Shown here: positions 1-7,653 of the stretch, piece by piece
Layout: every line of letters starts with the position of its first letter
Numbering within the stretch: position 1 is the first letter of the stretch
Origin: Burkholderiaceae bacterium
GTDB lineage: Bacteria > Pseudomonadota > Gammaproteobacteria > Burkholderiales > Burkholderiaceae_C
Direction: 5' to 3'
NCBI GenBank assembly: GCA_024235915.1
Contig: JACKLO010000016.1
Span: forward strand, 91,759 to 155,758
DNA length: 64,000 bases
The notes under the pieces: generated by a model
The model's database searches: none
The model's input: the letters and a program-made list of their open reading frames with translations, nothing else
Told to the model about the DNA's origin: nothing
Translations under genes and position numbers: made by a program

Positions 1-1113
1 CGACGCGACGCCGGCCCATTCGATGCCGGTGCCGGAGAAGTCGATGATGGTCAGGCAGTGCGACTCGTTGAAGTTGCGGAAGTACGGCACGTAGACGTCC
101 ACGTTCGGCTGCGTGGCCAGGTCGGCGGCCCAGCGGTCGAGGTCGGGCCACCAGCGGGCGTACAAGGCCTCGCGGTAGGCCACCGGGTTGGGCGCGTCGG
201 CGATGTCGGGGTAGAACTTCTCGTAGCTGAAGGCCGAGAAGTTGGTGTCACGCGTGAACACCATGAAGCCGAACCGGTCCTGCGGAAAGGTGCGCGCCAG
301 CGCCGTGTTCACGCTGCCCAGGTTGTCGGGGTCGAAGCCGTCGATCAGGCCCGAGAACCGCGTGACGAGGCCGTCCGGCTCGTCCAGCCCCCAGACGACA
401 CGGATGGTGTCGTGCAGCTTGATCGCCGGGTATTCCTCCGGCGACGAGCCGCGCGGCGCCGGCACCAGAGGACCGGAGTCGGCCAGCAGGGTGCTGCGGC
501 CCGTGGGCTGCAGCGCCTGGCGCACCATGGCGTAGGTGGTGGTGGAGCCCACACCGCCGGCGGAATAGCCGGTGAGCATCAGATCATTCGGCTGGCCGAG
601 GTGCTCGCGCAGCCACTGCGCCGCGGCGCGCACGTTGGCCTGGCCGGCGTGGTGCTGCACACGCGGGTTGTCGGGGTAGGCATCGTCGTAGACGGTGAGC
701 TTGCTGCCGCTGTGCACGTCGCCGGTGCAGTAGGGCAGAAAGACCATGTTCCAGGATTGCGTCGAGACCGCCTGGGGGCTGTTGCGTGCGTTGAACGGCG
801 TCACCAGGCCAAAGGCCACGTTGACCGTCTGCATGTAGTTGGGCGGGATGCCGTTGGGATTGGTGGCGCCAAGCCGGCCTTCGCCCAGGCAGGCCTTCTG
901 GTCCCAGCAGGCGCCGCCGCCTTCGTAGACGATGGCGACGTTGTGGTTGAGCGGCGTGCGGTTGACGAAGAAGCGGTAGGGCGAACCGTCGCCGCACGAT
1001 GCGCCCGATTCGGGCGGCAGTTCCACCATGTCCCACTGGTAGTAGCCGGCCCAGGCCAGCGGGGTGGCGCACAAGGTCAGGGCAGCCAGGCTGCGGCAAA
1101 GCCAGACGTTCAT
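1..1113 (-). CDS. Secreted pectinacetylesterase-like hydrolase (3' end outside the window)
   Basis: The reading frame is open from an ATG at 1113 to the window edge (371 codons), so the C-terminus is missing. Residues 1-22 form a signal peptide ending in AWA, so the enzyme should be exported. The mature part has an N-terminal YEGGGACW block, a GYSAGG nucleophile elbow with the serine near residue 184, an ADSGP motif near 212 and an ESHC motif near 352. This is the pattern of pectinacetylesterase/Notum-like serine esterases (Ser-Asp-His). The start is well supported: AGGAGG lies just upstream at 1123-1128, and the ATG overlaps the stop of the upstream gene (ATGA), implying translational coupling. 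The substrate cannot be read from the sequence; an acetylated polysaccharide or another ester is possible. Family assignment is fairly secure, substrate is not. Confidence 0.8.
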   Translation of the reverse strand, partial: MNVWLCRSLAALTLCATPLAWAGYYQWDMVELPPESGASCGDGSPYRFFVNRTPLNHNVAIVYEGGGACWDQKACLGEGRLGATNPNGIPPNYMQTVNVAFGLVTPFNARNSPQAVSTQSWNMVFLPYCTGDVHSGSKLTVYDDAYPDNPRVQHHAGQANVRAAAQWLREHLGQPNDLMLTGYSAGGVGSTTTYAMVRQALQPTGRSTLLADSGPLVPAPRGSSPEEYPAIKLHDTIRVVWGLDEPDGLVTRFSGLIDGFDPDNLGSVNTALARTFPQDRFGFMVFTRDTNFSAFSYEKFYPDIADAPNPVAYREALYARWWPDLDRWAADLATQPNVDVYVPYFRNFNESHCLTIIDFSGTGIEWAGVAS

Positions 1114-1844
1114 CGGGAAACCTCCTGAGGCGACTTGGTGGGTATCGAGGTGGCGGGGCGCTCAGCGGCAAAGTGCTGTGCGCGCAAGGCGTCGAGACGT
1201 GCCTGCAGCGCGGCAGGATCGCGGGCGCCAACCGGCGTGGTGCGCCAGGCCGCGACCACCGCCGCCTGTTCGCGCAGAAAGGCCTGCTGCTGCGCGCCGG
1301 GCGCGGCCGCAGGTGGCAATGCCTGCTCCAGCGCCTGCAACGCCTGCGTCTGCCGCGCTGTATCGGGTTCCAGCACCGGCAGCACGGCGGCGGCCAGCAC
1401 GCGGGCTTCGGGGGCCGAGACCTCGCGCTGGGCCAGCCGGTCCGGCAGGCCATCGACCACCGACTGCGCCAGCGCCCGGTCGCCGGGCGCGGCGCGCCAG
1501 CGCGCGACGGTGTCCGACCAGGTCAGGTAGGCACGCAACCGCGCCCGTTCAGCGCCAGCATCGGGCCGGTGGGCGAGTTCGGCCGCCAGAGCCGCCCATT
1601 GCACAGCAGACAGCCCTGGTGGCGCTGGGCCGATGTCGGCCTCCGATGGGGCGCCCACCGCAACCGCCGCTGGCGTGATGGCCGGCTGCGCCACCGGCGG
1701 CGGGGCATGGCTGGCGAGGCTGACATCTGCCGCCGTCGGTGCGGATGGCGCGGGCGGTCGAGGGGCAGCGGCAAGCCACCACAGCAGCACGGCCACTGCC
1801 GCGGCCACCGCCGCTCCCACCAACCACACTGCCCTGGATGTCAC
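1110..1844 (-). CDS. Membrane-anchored alpha-helical protein, possible foldase-like partner of the hydrolase
   Basis: About 244 residues. One N-terminal transmembrane anchor (AVWLVGAAVAAAVAVLLWWL) is followed by a Pro/Ala-rich linker and a largely helical periplasmic part rich in Ala, Arg, Gln and Leu. The frame allows a GTG at 1871 or a GTG at 1844. I prefer 1844 because it places the anchor at the very N-terminus, but the choice is weakly supported. The stop overlaps the start of the secreted hydrolase by four bases. The architecture (single anchor, helical repeats, a C-terminal LRAQHF motif, coupling to a secreted alpha/beta hydrolase) recalls lipase-specific foldases and PlcR-type phospholipase accessory proteins. 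It lacks a clear full-length match to either that I can recognise. The functional call is inference. Confidence 0.6.
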   Translation of the reverse strand: MTSRAVWLVGAAVAAAVAVLLWWLAAAPRPPAPSAPTAADVSLASHAPPPVAQPAITPAAVAVGAPSEADIGPAPPGLSAVQWAALAAELAHRPDAGAERARLRAYLTWSDTVARWRAAPGDRALAQSVVDGLPDRLAQREVSAPEARVLAAAVLPVLEPDTARQTQALQALEQALPPAAAPGAQQQAFLREQAAVVAAWRTTPVGARDPAALQARLDALRAQHFAAERPATSIPTKSPQEVSR

Positions 1845-1926
1845 CCCAGGAGTATTCCGGCAGGCGCCCACCCCGCCAACAGGGCACCCCCTAGTCTGGG
1901 ACCCAGGCGCCAGCCGCGCGTCGGCC

Positions 1927-2799
1927 TCAGGCCGCTTGCTGCAGCGCGCGGATGCGGTCCTCGATCGGCGGGTGGGTGGACAGCAGTGCCATCACCCCAC
2001 CCTTGCCGCCGATGCCCATGGCCTCCACTGCGCGCGGCAGTTCACCCGGGTTCAGGCCGCCCAGGCGGGCCAGGGCGTTGATCATCGGCTGCTTGCGGCC
2101 CATCAACTGGGCGGCACCCGCGTCGGCGCGGTACTCACGCTGGCGCGAGAACCAGGCCACGATGACCGCCGCCAGCACGCCCAGCAGCAGGTCGAGCACG
2201 ATGGTGCTGACGTAGTAGCCGATGCCCGGGCCGTCGTTCTGGTTGCGCAGCACCACGCGGTCGATGAAGTAGCCGATCACACGGGAGAGGAAGACCACGA
2301 AGGTGTTCATCACGCCCTGGATCAACGTCATCGTGACCATGTCGCCGTTGGCCACGTGCGCCACCTCGTGGCCGATCACGGCCTCGACCTCATCCTTGGT
2401 CATGCTCTGCAGCAGGCCGGTGGACACGGCGACCAGGGCGCTGTTCTTGAAGGCGCCGGTGGCAAAGGCGTTGGGCGCGCCCTCGAAGATGGCCACCTCG
2501 GGCATGCCGATGCCGGCCTTCTGCGCGAAGCGCTCGACGGTGCCGACGATCCAGCGGTGCGTGGGGTCGCTGGAGCCGTTGATGACGGCCGCGCGTGTGC
2601 TCCACTTGGCCATCGGCTTGCTCATCAGCAGCGAGATGATGGCGCCGCCGAAGCCCATGACCGCAGCAAAGCCCAGCAGCAGACCCAGGTTCAGGCCATT
2701 GGCCGTCAGGTAGCGGTTGACGCCGAGCAGGCTGGCCACGACACCCAACACCAGCATCACGGCCAGGTTGGTGACGATGAACAGGGCGATCCGTTTCAT
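1927..2799 (-). CDS. htpX: HtpX, membrane zinc metalloprotease
   Basis: This 290-residue M48-family protease takes part in inner-membrane protein quality control. The catalytic zinc motif HEVAH lies at about residues 144-148, and a downstream REYRADAGAA segment supplies the third zinc ligand region. Two hydrophobic segments open the protein (about 4-26 and 36-58), and another pair follows the zinc motif. Length is normal for the family. The frame is open a further 12 codons upstream, but MKRIALF at 2799 is the conserved N-terminus and begins directly with the first membrane segment. The gene appears monocistronic. Confidence 0.96.
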   Translation of the reverse strand: MKRIALFIVTNLAVMLVLGVVASLLGVNRYLTANGLNLGLLLGFAAVMGFGGAIISLLMSKPMAKWSTRAAVINGSSDPTHRWIVGTVERFAQKAGIGMPEVAIFEGAPNAFATGAFKNSALVAVSTGLLQSMTKDEVEAVIGHEVAHVANGDMVTMTLIQGVMNTFVVFLSRVIGYFIDRVVLRNQNDGPGIGYYVSTIVLDLLLGVLAAVIVAWFSRQREYRADAGAAQLMGRKQPMINALARLGGLNPGELPRAVEAMGIGGKGGVMALLSTHPPIEDRIRALQQAA

Positions 2800-2949
2800 G
2801 GACGAGGCTCTCCGACGGCGCCACGATGCGGGCACCCATGAGCGACGATGTTAGGGCGGATGCGCCGGAATCAAGCGGCGCGGGGCCATTGCGACCAGCG
2901 GGACTGCAGGCGCCGGACGAGCGCCCGACCAGCGCCCGAATGAAGCGCG

Positions 2950-3855
2950 TCAGCCGCGCAGACGCACCCGGTTCGGGTTGCTGGCCGGCAGCAGTTCGAA
3001 CCGGTCATCATGCGCCTTGAACACCCGCGTGGACGCACCACTCTTGCTCAGCAGCCCGGCCGCGCGCAGCCGTTCGGCGGCAACCCGCAGCTCCACCGTG
3101 TCGCCTCGCACCAGTTCCGGCAGCGCCATCAGGATCTGACGGAGCCGGTCGGGCGGTGTGCCGGCGGTGGTTGCAGCAACCGGCGTCGCCGCTTGTGGTG
3201 CCTGTGCCGGTGCGGGCGGCCGTGCGGGTGCCGGCGCTGGCACCCGCGCAGGTGCAGGCGCCGGCGCGGGTGGACTCGCCGGCTCGGACACCGCCTTCGT
3301 CACCGGCGCCGCAGTCGCCTGGGGGGTCTTCCGTGTCGGGGCCTTGCGTGCGGCCGTCTTTCGCGCCGGCGCTTTCGTCGGAGCCGGCGCAGACACAGTT
3401 GGCGCTGGCGCTGGCGCAGCCCCCTTCTTCGCGGCAGCAGCGGCACGGTGGGCAAACACGGTGAAGGCGTCGTAGACCGTCTGCGTCTCGTCACCCGTCT
3501 TGCCGGCCTGCCCGATGCCCACCACGCGGCAGCCCTTCTCGCGCAGGCGCAGCACCAGGGGCGCGAAGTCGGAATCCGACGACGCAATGGCCACCACGTC
3601 GGGCCGTTCGGCGATGGCCAGGTCCAGCGCGTCGATGGCCATGGCGATGTCGGTGGAGTTCTTGCCGGTGGCCAAGTTCACCACCGGGCGGATGCCCAGG
3701 CGCTTGAACACCGCCTGATGCTTGGCCGCCGACTCCGCCGTGCAGTAGGCGCGCCGCACATGCAGTGCGCCATGCTCCTTCAGCAGCGCGGCCACCGCCT
3801 GTTCCATGACGCCGACGCTGACGTTGTCGGCGTCGATCAGCAGCATGGTCTTCAT
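2950..3855 (-). CDS. NYN-domain (LabA/DUF88-like) protein with C-terminal OST-HTH-like domain
   Basis: 301 residues in three parts. Residues 1 to about 140 form a NYN PIN-like nuclease-fold domain: it opens with MLLIDADNVS and carries the acidic motifs STDIAMAIDA and IASSDSDFAPLV expected of a metal-dependent ribonuclease site. A long Ala/Pro/Lys-rich low-complexity linker runs from about 145 to 235. The last 65 residues (TPPDRLRQIL to the end) resemble the OST-HTH/LOTUS RNA-binding module often paired with NYN domains. The role is probably RNA cleavage or binding, but targets are unknown. Linker length varies widely between homologues. Confidence 0.85.
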   Translation of the reverse strand: MKTMLLIDADNVSVGVMEQAVAALLKEHGALHVRRAYCTAESAAKHQAVFKRLGIRPVVNLATGKNSTDIAMAIDALDLAIAERPDVVAIASSDSDFAPLVLRLREKGCRVVGIGQAGKTGDETQTVYDAFTVFAHRAAAAAKKGAAPAPAPTVSAPAPTKAPARKTAARKAPTRKTPQATAAPVTKAVSEPASPPAPAPAPARVPAPAPARPPAPAQAPQAATPVAATTAGTPPDRLRQILMALPELVRGDTVELRVAAERLRAAGLLSKSGASTRVFKAHDDRFELLPASNPNRVRLRG

Positions 3856-3930
3856 GTCAGTTCCACCCGCCCGTCCGAAGGGACAGACACGCCGTTCGGG
3901 GACCGCGAACGAACTGAGCTTGCGGTCGTT

Positions 3931-4980
3931 TCATGCCAGGCTCCAATTCAGCGTTTCGCCCGCACGCAGCGGCTTGATCTGGGCGTCGCCGAAGGGCAGC
4001 GACTCCGGCAGCGTGCGCGGCTGGCGCCGCAGCGTCACGGTGCCGGTGTTGCGCGGCAGCCCGTAGAAGTCGGCGCCATGGTGGCTGGCGAAACCTTCCA
4101 GGCGGGCCAGGGCGCCAACGGCCTCGAAGGCTTCGGCATAGAGCTCCAGCGCCGCCGGCGCGGTGTAGCAGCCGGCGCCACACACACTGGCCTCCTTCAG
4201 CGCCGCGGCGTGCGGGGCGCTGTCGGTGCCGAGAAAGAACTTCGGGCTGCCGCTGGTGGCCGCCGCCACCAGGGCCTCGCGGTGCACCTCGCGCTTGAGC
4301 ACCGGCAGGCAGTACCAATGCGGGCGCAAGCCACCCATGAACAGCGCGTTGCGGTTGTAGAGCAGGTGGTGGGCGGTGACGGTCGCCGCGGTGAAGTGGT
4401 CCGCATCCGCCACGTACTGCGCCGCATCGCGCGTGGTGATGTGCTCGAAGACCACCTTGAGTTCCGGGAAGTCGCGCCGCAGCGGCGTCATCACTTGGTC
4501 GATGAACACGGCCTCGCGGTCGAAGACGTCCACCGCCGGGTCGGTGACTTCGCCATGCACCAGCAACAGCAGGCCTTCGCGCTGCATGGCCTCCAACGTG
4601 GCGTAGGTGCGCCGGATGTCGGTGACACCGGCGTCGCTGTTGGTGGTGGCGCCTGCCGGATACAGCTTGAGTGCCACCACGCCCGCGGCCTGGGCCCGGG
4701 CGATCTCCGCAGGTGGGGTGTTGTCGGTCAGGTACAGCGTCATCAGCGGCGTGAAGTCGCTGCCGGGGCCGGCGGTCGGGCGCGCGGCCAGGATGCGTTC
4801 GCGGTAGGCCACGGCCTGATCGGCCGTGGTCACCGGCGGCCGCAGGTTGGGCATCACGATGGCGCGCGCAAACTGCGCGGCGGTGGCCGGCAGCACCGCC
4901 TGCAGCGCCGTGCCGTCCCGCAGGTGCAGGTGCCAGTCGTCGGGGCGCGTGAGGGTGAGTGTGTCGGGCACGGTGATCAT
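3931..4980 (-). CDS. pyrC: Dihydroorotase (class II)
   Basis: 349 residues, the usual length for the short homodimeric class II enzyme, which closes carbamoyl-aspartate to dihydroorotate in pyrimidine synthesis. The metal-binding HLHLRD motif is at residues 17-22. The lysine expected to be carbamylated is in ALKLYPAGATTNSD near 105. Further ligands are in LVHGE, FEHITT and the FLGTDSAPH segment that holds the catalytic aspartate. The start ATG at 4980 gives the expected MITVPDTLTLTRPDDWHLHLR beginning. It runs alone on the minus strand, divergent from the lipoprotein gene at 5048. Confidence 0.97.
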   Translation of the reverse strand: MITVPDTLTLTRPDDWHLHLRDGTALQAVLPATAAQFARAIVMPNLRPPVTTADQAVAYRERILAARPTAGPGSDFTPLMTLYLTDNTPPAEIARAQAAGVVALKLYPAGATTNSDAGVTDIRRTYATLEAMQREGLLLLVHGEVTDPAVDVFDREAVFIDQVMTPLRRDFPELKVVFEHITTRDAAQYVADADHFTAATVTAHHLLYNRNALFMGGLRPHWYCLPVLKREVHREALVAAATSGSPKFFLGTDSAPHAAALKEASVCGAGCYTAPAALELYAEAFEAVGALARLEGFASHHGADFYGLPRNTGTVTLRRQPRTLPESLPFGDAQIKPLRAGETLNWSLA

Positions 4981-5047
4981 GTGCGGATTGTCTCACTGGG
5001 GTGCTGGCTGACGTTCAGTTCCAGGGGCAACCGCCGATGTGAGAACG

Positions 5048-5872
5048 ATGAAGAACCTGACCCTCGCCCTCACCGCCGCCGCCCTGCTCGCCGCCTGTGC
5101 ATCGACCGAACCCCTGGGGCCGCCGGCCAAGGAAGAGATCGTCGCCGTCACGGCGTCGAACCACCTGCTGCGCTTCAACGCCGGTCAGCCTCAGCAGGTG
5201 CGTGAACGGCGCCCGCTGACCGGCCTGCGCGCCGGCGACACGCTGCTGGGCATCGACTACCGCGTGGCCCGCGGCCAGCTCTACGGGCTGGGGGCCAGCG
5301 GCCAGCTCTACCGCATCGACGTGGCGCAGGCACGCGCCGAGGCCATCGGCCCTGGCGTGACGCTGCCGGCAGGCTCGCGCGAATGGGGCTTCGACTTCAA
5401 CCCGACGGTGGACCGCATCCGCGTGGTCGGCGATGCCGGCGTGAACCTGCGCCTGCACCCCGACACGGGCGCCCAGGTCGCCACCGACGGTGCGCTGGTG
5501 CTGGAAGGTGGCGGCGCGTCCAACGTGCTGGCCGCGGCCTACACCTACAACAGCAAGAACGAGAAGCTGACCACCAACTTCGCCATCGATGGCCAGGGCC
5601 GGCTGCTGACGCAGGGCACGCGCGAAGGCGCCACGCCCGCAGTGTCGCCCAACACCGGCCGGCTCTACGTGGTGGGCGCGCTCGGCACCGGCCCGGTGGC
5701 CCATGCCGTGTTCGACATCTCCGACGTGCGCAATGCGGCCTACGCGGGCACGCAGAAGGACGGCGAGCGCACGACGCGCTGGTACAGCGTCGACCTCGAG
5801 ACCGGGCGTGCCCGATTCATCGGCACCGTTGGCGGCGGCGAGCCGCTGGTGGGCGCGGCCATCGAGCCCTGA
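5048..5872 (+). CDS. DUF4394 domain lipoprotein
   Basis: 274 residues. A lipoprotein signal peptide (MKNLTLALTAAALLAACAS) carries the lipobox LLAAC, so the mature protein should be lipidated. The rest has the repeated beta-strand pattern of DUF4394 proteins, with blocks such as LLRFNAGQP, GLRAGDTLLGIDYRVARGQLYGLGASGQLYRID, FNPTVDRIRVV and SPNTGRLYVVG. That pattern suggests a beta-propeller-like or beta-sandwich extracytoplasmic domain. An in-frame GTG at 5039 exists, but ATG 5048 starts the signal peptide cleanly. No enzymatic function is known to me. Confidence 0.88.
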   Translation: MKNLTLALTAAALLAACASTEPLGPPAKEEIVAVTASNHLLRFNAGQPQQVRERRPLTGLRAGDTLLGIDYRVARGQLYGLGASGQLYRIDVAQARAEAIGPGVTLPAGSREWGFDFNPTVDRIRVVGDAGVNLRLHPDTGAQVATDGALVLEGGGASNVLAAAYTYNSKNEKLTTNFAIDGQGRLLTQGTREGATPAVSPNTGRLYVVGALGTGPVAHAVFDISDVRNAAYAGTQKDGERTTRWYSVDLETGRARFIGTVGGGEPLVGAAIEP

Positions 5873-5912
5873 ACGCCGAGGCGCCACGCGCCGCGCCGCA
5901 CCGCGTTCAAGC

Positions 5913-6647
5913 TCAGTGCTGCAGGATGCGCGCGAGAAACTCGCGCGCCCGCGGCGTGCGCTCGGCCGGGTCGCCGAAGAAGGCGTCGCTGGGGCAGTCT
6001 TCCAGGATGCGCCCCTGGTCCATGAAGACCACGCGGTGGCTGACCTTGCGCGCAAAGCCCATCTCGTGGGTGACCACCATCATCGTCATGCCTTCGTGGG
6101 CCAGCTGCACCATCACGTCCAGCACCTCGCCCACCATTTCCGGGTCCAGCGCCGAGGTCGGTTCGTCGAACAGCATCACCACCGGGTCCATGCTCAGCGC
6201 ACGGGCAATGGCCACCCGCTGCTGTTGGCCGCCGGAGAGCTGGGCCGGGAACTTGTCGCGGTGCGCCGCCAGGCCCACGCGGTCCAGCATCTTCAGGCCG
6301 CGCTCGGCGGCCTCGTCGGGCGAGCGGCCCAGCACGCGCACCTGGGCCAGCGCCAGGTTCTGCATCACCGAAAGGTGCGGAAACAGCTCGAAGTGCTGGA
6401 AGACCATGCCCACACGCCGGCGCAGCGCCGGCAGGTCGGTGGCCGGGTCGCCGACGCTGACGCCGTCGACCCAGATCTCGCCCTGCTGGAACGGTTCCAG
6501 CGCATTGACGGTCTTGATGAGCGTGCTCTTGCCGGAACCGGACGGGCCGCAGACCACCACGACCTCGCCACGGTCCACCCGGGTGCTGCAGTCGGCCAGC
6601 ACCTGGAAGCTGCCGTACCACTTGCCGACCTGACGCAACTCGATCAT
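5913..6647 (-). CDS. Amino-acid-type ABC transporter ATP-binding protein (GlnQ-like)
   Basis: 244 residues with all ABC ATPase motifs: Walker A GPSGSGKST, Q-loop MVFQHFELFPH, signature LSGGQQQR, Walker B VVMLFDEPTSALD and the switch histidine in VVTHEMGFA. The style matches polar amino acid importers (GlnQ/HisP). The frame stays open far upstream (to 8894) because of the high GC, but the domain starts at MIELRQVGKWYG (ATG 6647). This ATG overlaps the TGA of the LysR gene and is preceded by GGAGAC. No permease or substrate-binding gene lies next to it in this window, so it is either an orphan or works with components encoded elsewhere. Confidence 0.93.
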   Translation of the reverse strand: MIELRQVGKWYGSFQVLADCSTRVDRGEVVVVCGPSGSGKSTLIKTVNALEPFQQGEIWVDGVSVGDPATDLPALRRRVGMVFQHFELFPHLSVMQNLALAQVRVLGRSPDEAAERGLKMLDRVGLAAHRDKFPAQLSGGQQQRVAIARALSMDPVVMLFDEPTSALDPEMVGEVLDVMVQLAHEGMTMMVVTHEMGFARKVSHRVVFMDQGRILEDCPSDAFFGDPAERTPRAREFLARILQH

Positions 6648-7624
6648 GGGGTCTCCGGGGTAGCCGGGGGCTGCGGCGCGCCAGCCGCCGCCTGCGCCTG
6701 CAGATGTGTCCACAGTTTCTGCGCGCCCGGCTTGACGTGGCGCGCCGTGCCCGGGCGCTCGCGGTAGATGCGCACATCCATGGCCAGCTCGAAGCCGGGT
6801 TCGGTGGCCGCAACCGCCAGGCGGCGCGCCGCCAGGTCCTTGCGCACGGCACTCAGCGGCAGGAAGGCCACACCGTGGCCTTCCAACGCCATCGCCTTCA
6901 GGCCCTCGGCCATATCGGTCTCGTAGACCGCGTCCAGCGTGGCCGCGGGCGCCTTCTGCTTGAGCAGCATCTCCACCAGACGGGCCATGTAGGCGGCCGA
7001 CCCGTAGGCCAGGAACGGCACCCGTTCGCCGGGCCGGCCCGGCAAGGTGTGGCGGGGACGGCCGTCCTCGGCGCGCGCGTAGGGCATCAGCGTTTCGGTG
7101 CCCAGGCTCATCATCTCGTAGCGCTCCGGCGGCAGCTGCAGTGGCTGCGCCGGGTGGTGGTAGGCAATCAGCAGGTCGCAGCCGCCTTCGGTCAGGCGCA
7201 GCACGGCGTCGTGCACGTTCAACGCGATCAACCGGCTGCGCATGGGGCCGAAACGCGCGCGCAGGTCCACCAGCCACTGCGGGAAGAAGGCGAAGGCCAG
7301 CGTGTGCGGCACCGCGAATTCGATGGTGTCCTGGCCCGCCACCTGGTGGCCGCGCATCATGTTGCGGGCCGACTGCAATTGCCCCAGGATCTCCAGCGCC
7401 TGCTCGCGCAGTGTCTCGCCGGCTTTCGTCAGCCGGGTGGGGTACGACGAGCGGTCGACCAGGTCGATGCCGGCCCAGGCCTCCAGCGCCTGGATGCGGC
7501 GCGAGAACGCAGGCTGCGTGACATGGCGCAGCTGCGCCGAGCGGCTGAAGCTGCGCGTCTCGGCGAGGCTCACGAAGTCCTCCAGCCACTTGGTTTCCAC
7601 GGGCGGCGAGTCTACGCTGGGCAT
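6644..7624 (-). CDS. LysR-family transcriptional regulator
   Basis: 326 residues. The N-terminal winged helix-turn-helix covers about residues 10-70, with the typical WLEDFVSLAETRSFSRSAQLRHVTQPAFSRRIQALE pattern in two parts. A type 2 periplasmic-binding-like effector domain follows (IEFAVPHTLAF, ALEGHGVAFLPLSAVRKDL). The frame extends 41 codons further upstream into the divergent efflux gene; ATG 7624 fits the family. Its stop overlaps the start of the ABC ATPase, so the two are co-translated. Regulation of amino-acid uptake is a reasonable guess but is not shown. Confidence 0.92.
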   Translation of the reverse strand: MPSVDSPPVETKWLEDFVSLAETRSFSRSAQLRHVTQPAFSRRIQALEAWAGIDLVDRSSYPTRLTKAGETLREQALEILGQLQSARNMMRGHQVAGQDTIEFAVPHTLAFAFFPQWLVDLRARFGPMRSRLIALNVHDAVLRLTEGGCDLLIAYHHPAQPLQLPPERYEMMSLGTETLMPYARAEDGRPRHTLPGRPGERVPFLAYGSAAYMARLVEMLLKQKAPAATLDAVYETDMAEGLKAMALEGHGVAFLPLSAVRKDLAARRLAVAATEPGFELAMDVRIYRERPGTARHVKPGAQKLWTHLQAQAAAGAPQPPATPETP

Positions 7625-7653
7625 CTCCCCGGCCTGGATGGAAGAATCCCGGG

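Noticed and set aside
3010..5205. A 731-codon plus-strand open frame
   Set aside because: It is antisense to the NYN-domain protein and pyrC, rich in Arg/His/Gly as expected for shadow frames, and has no domain or ribosome site.
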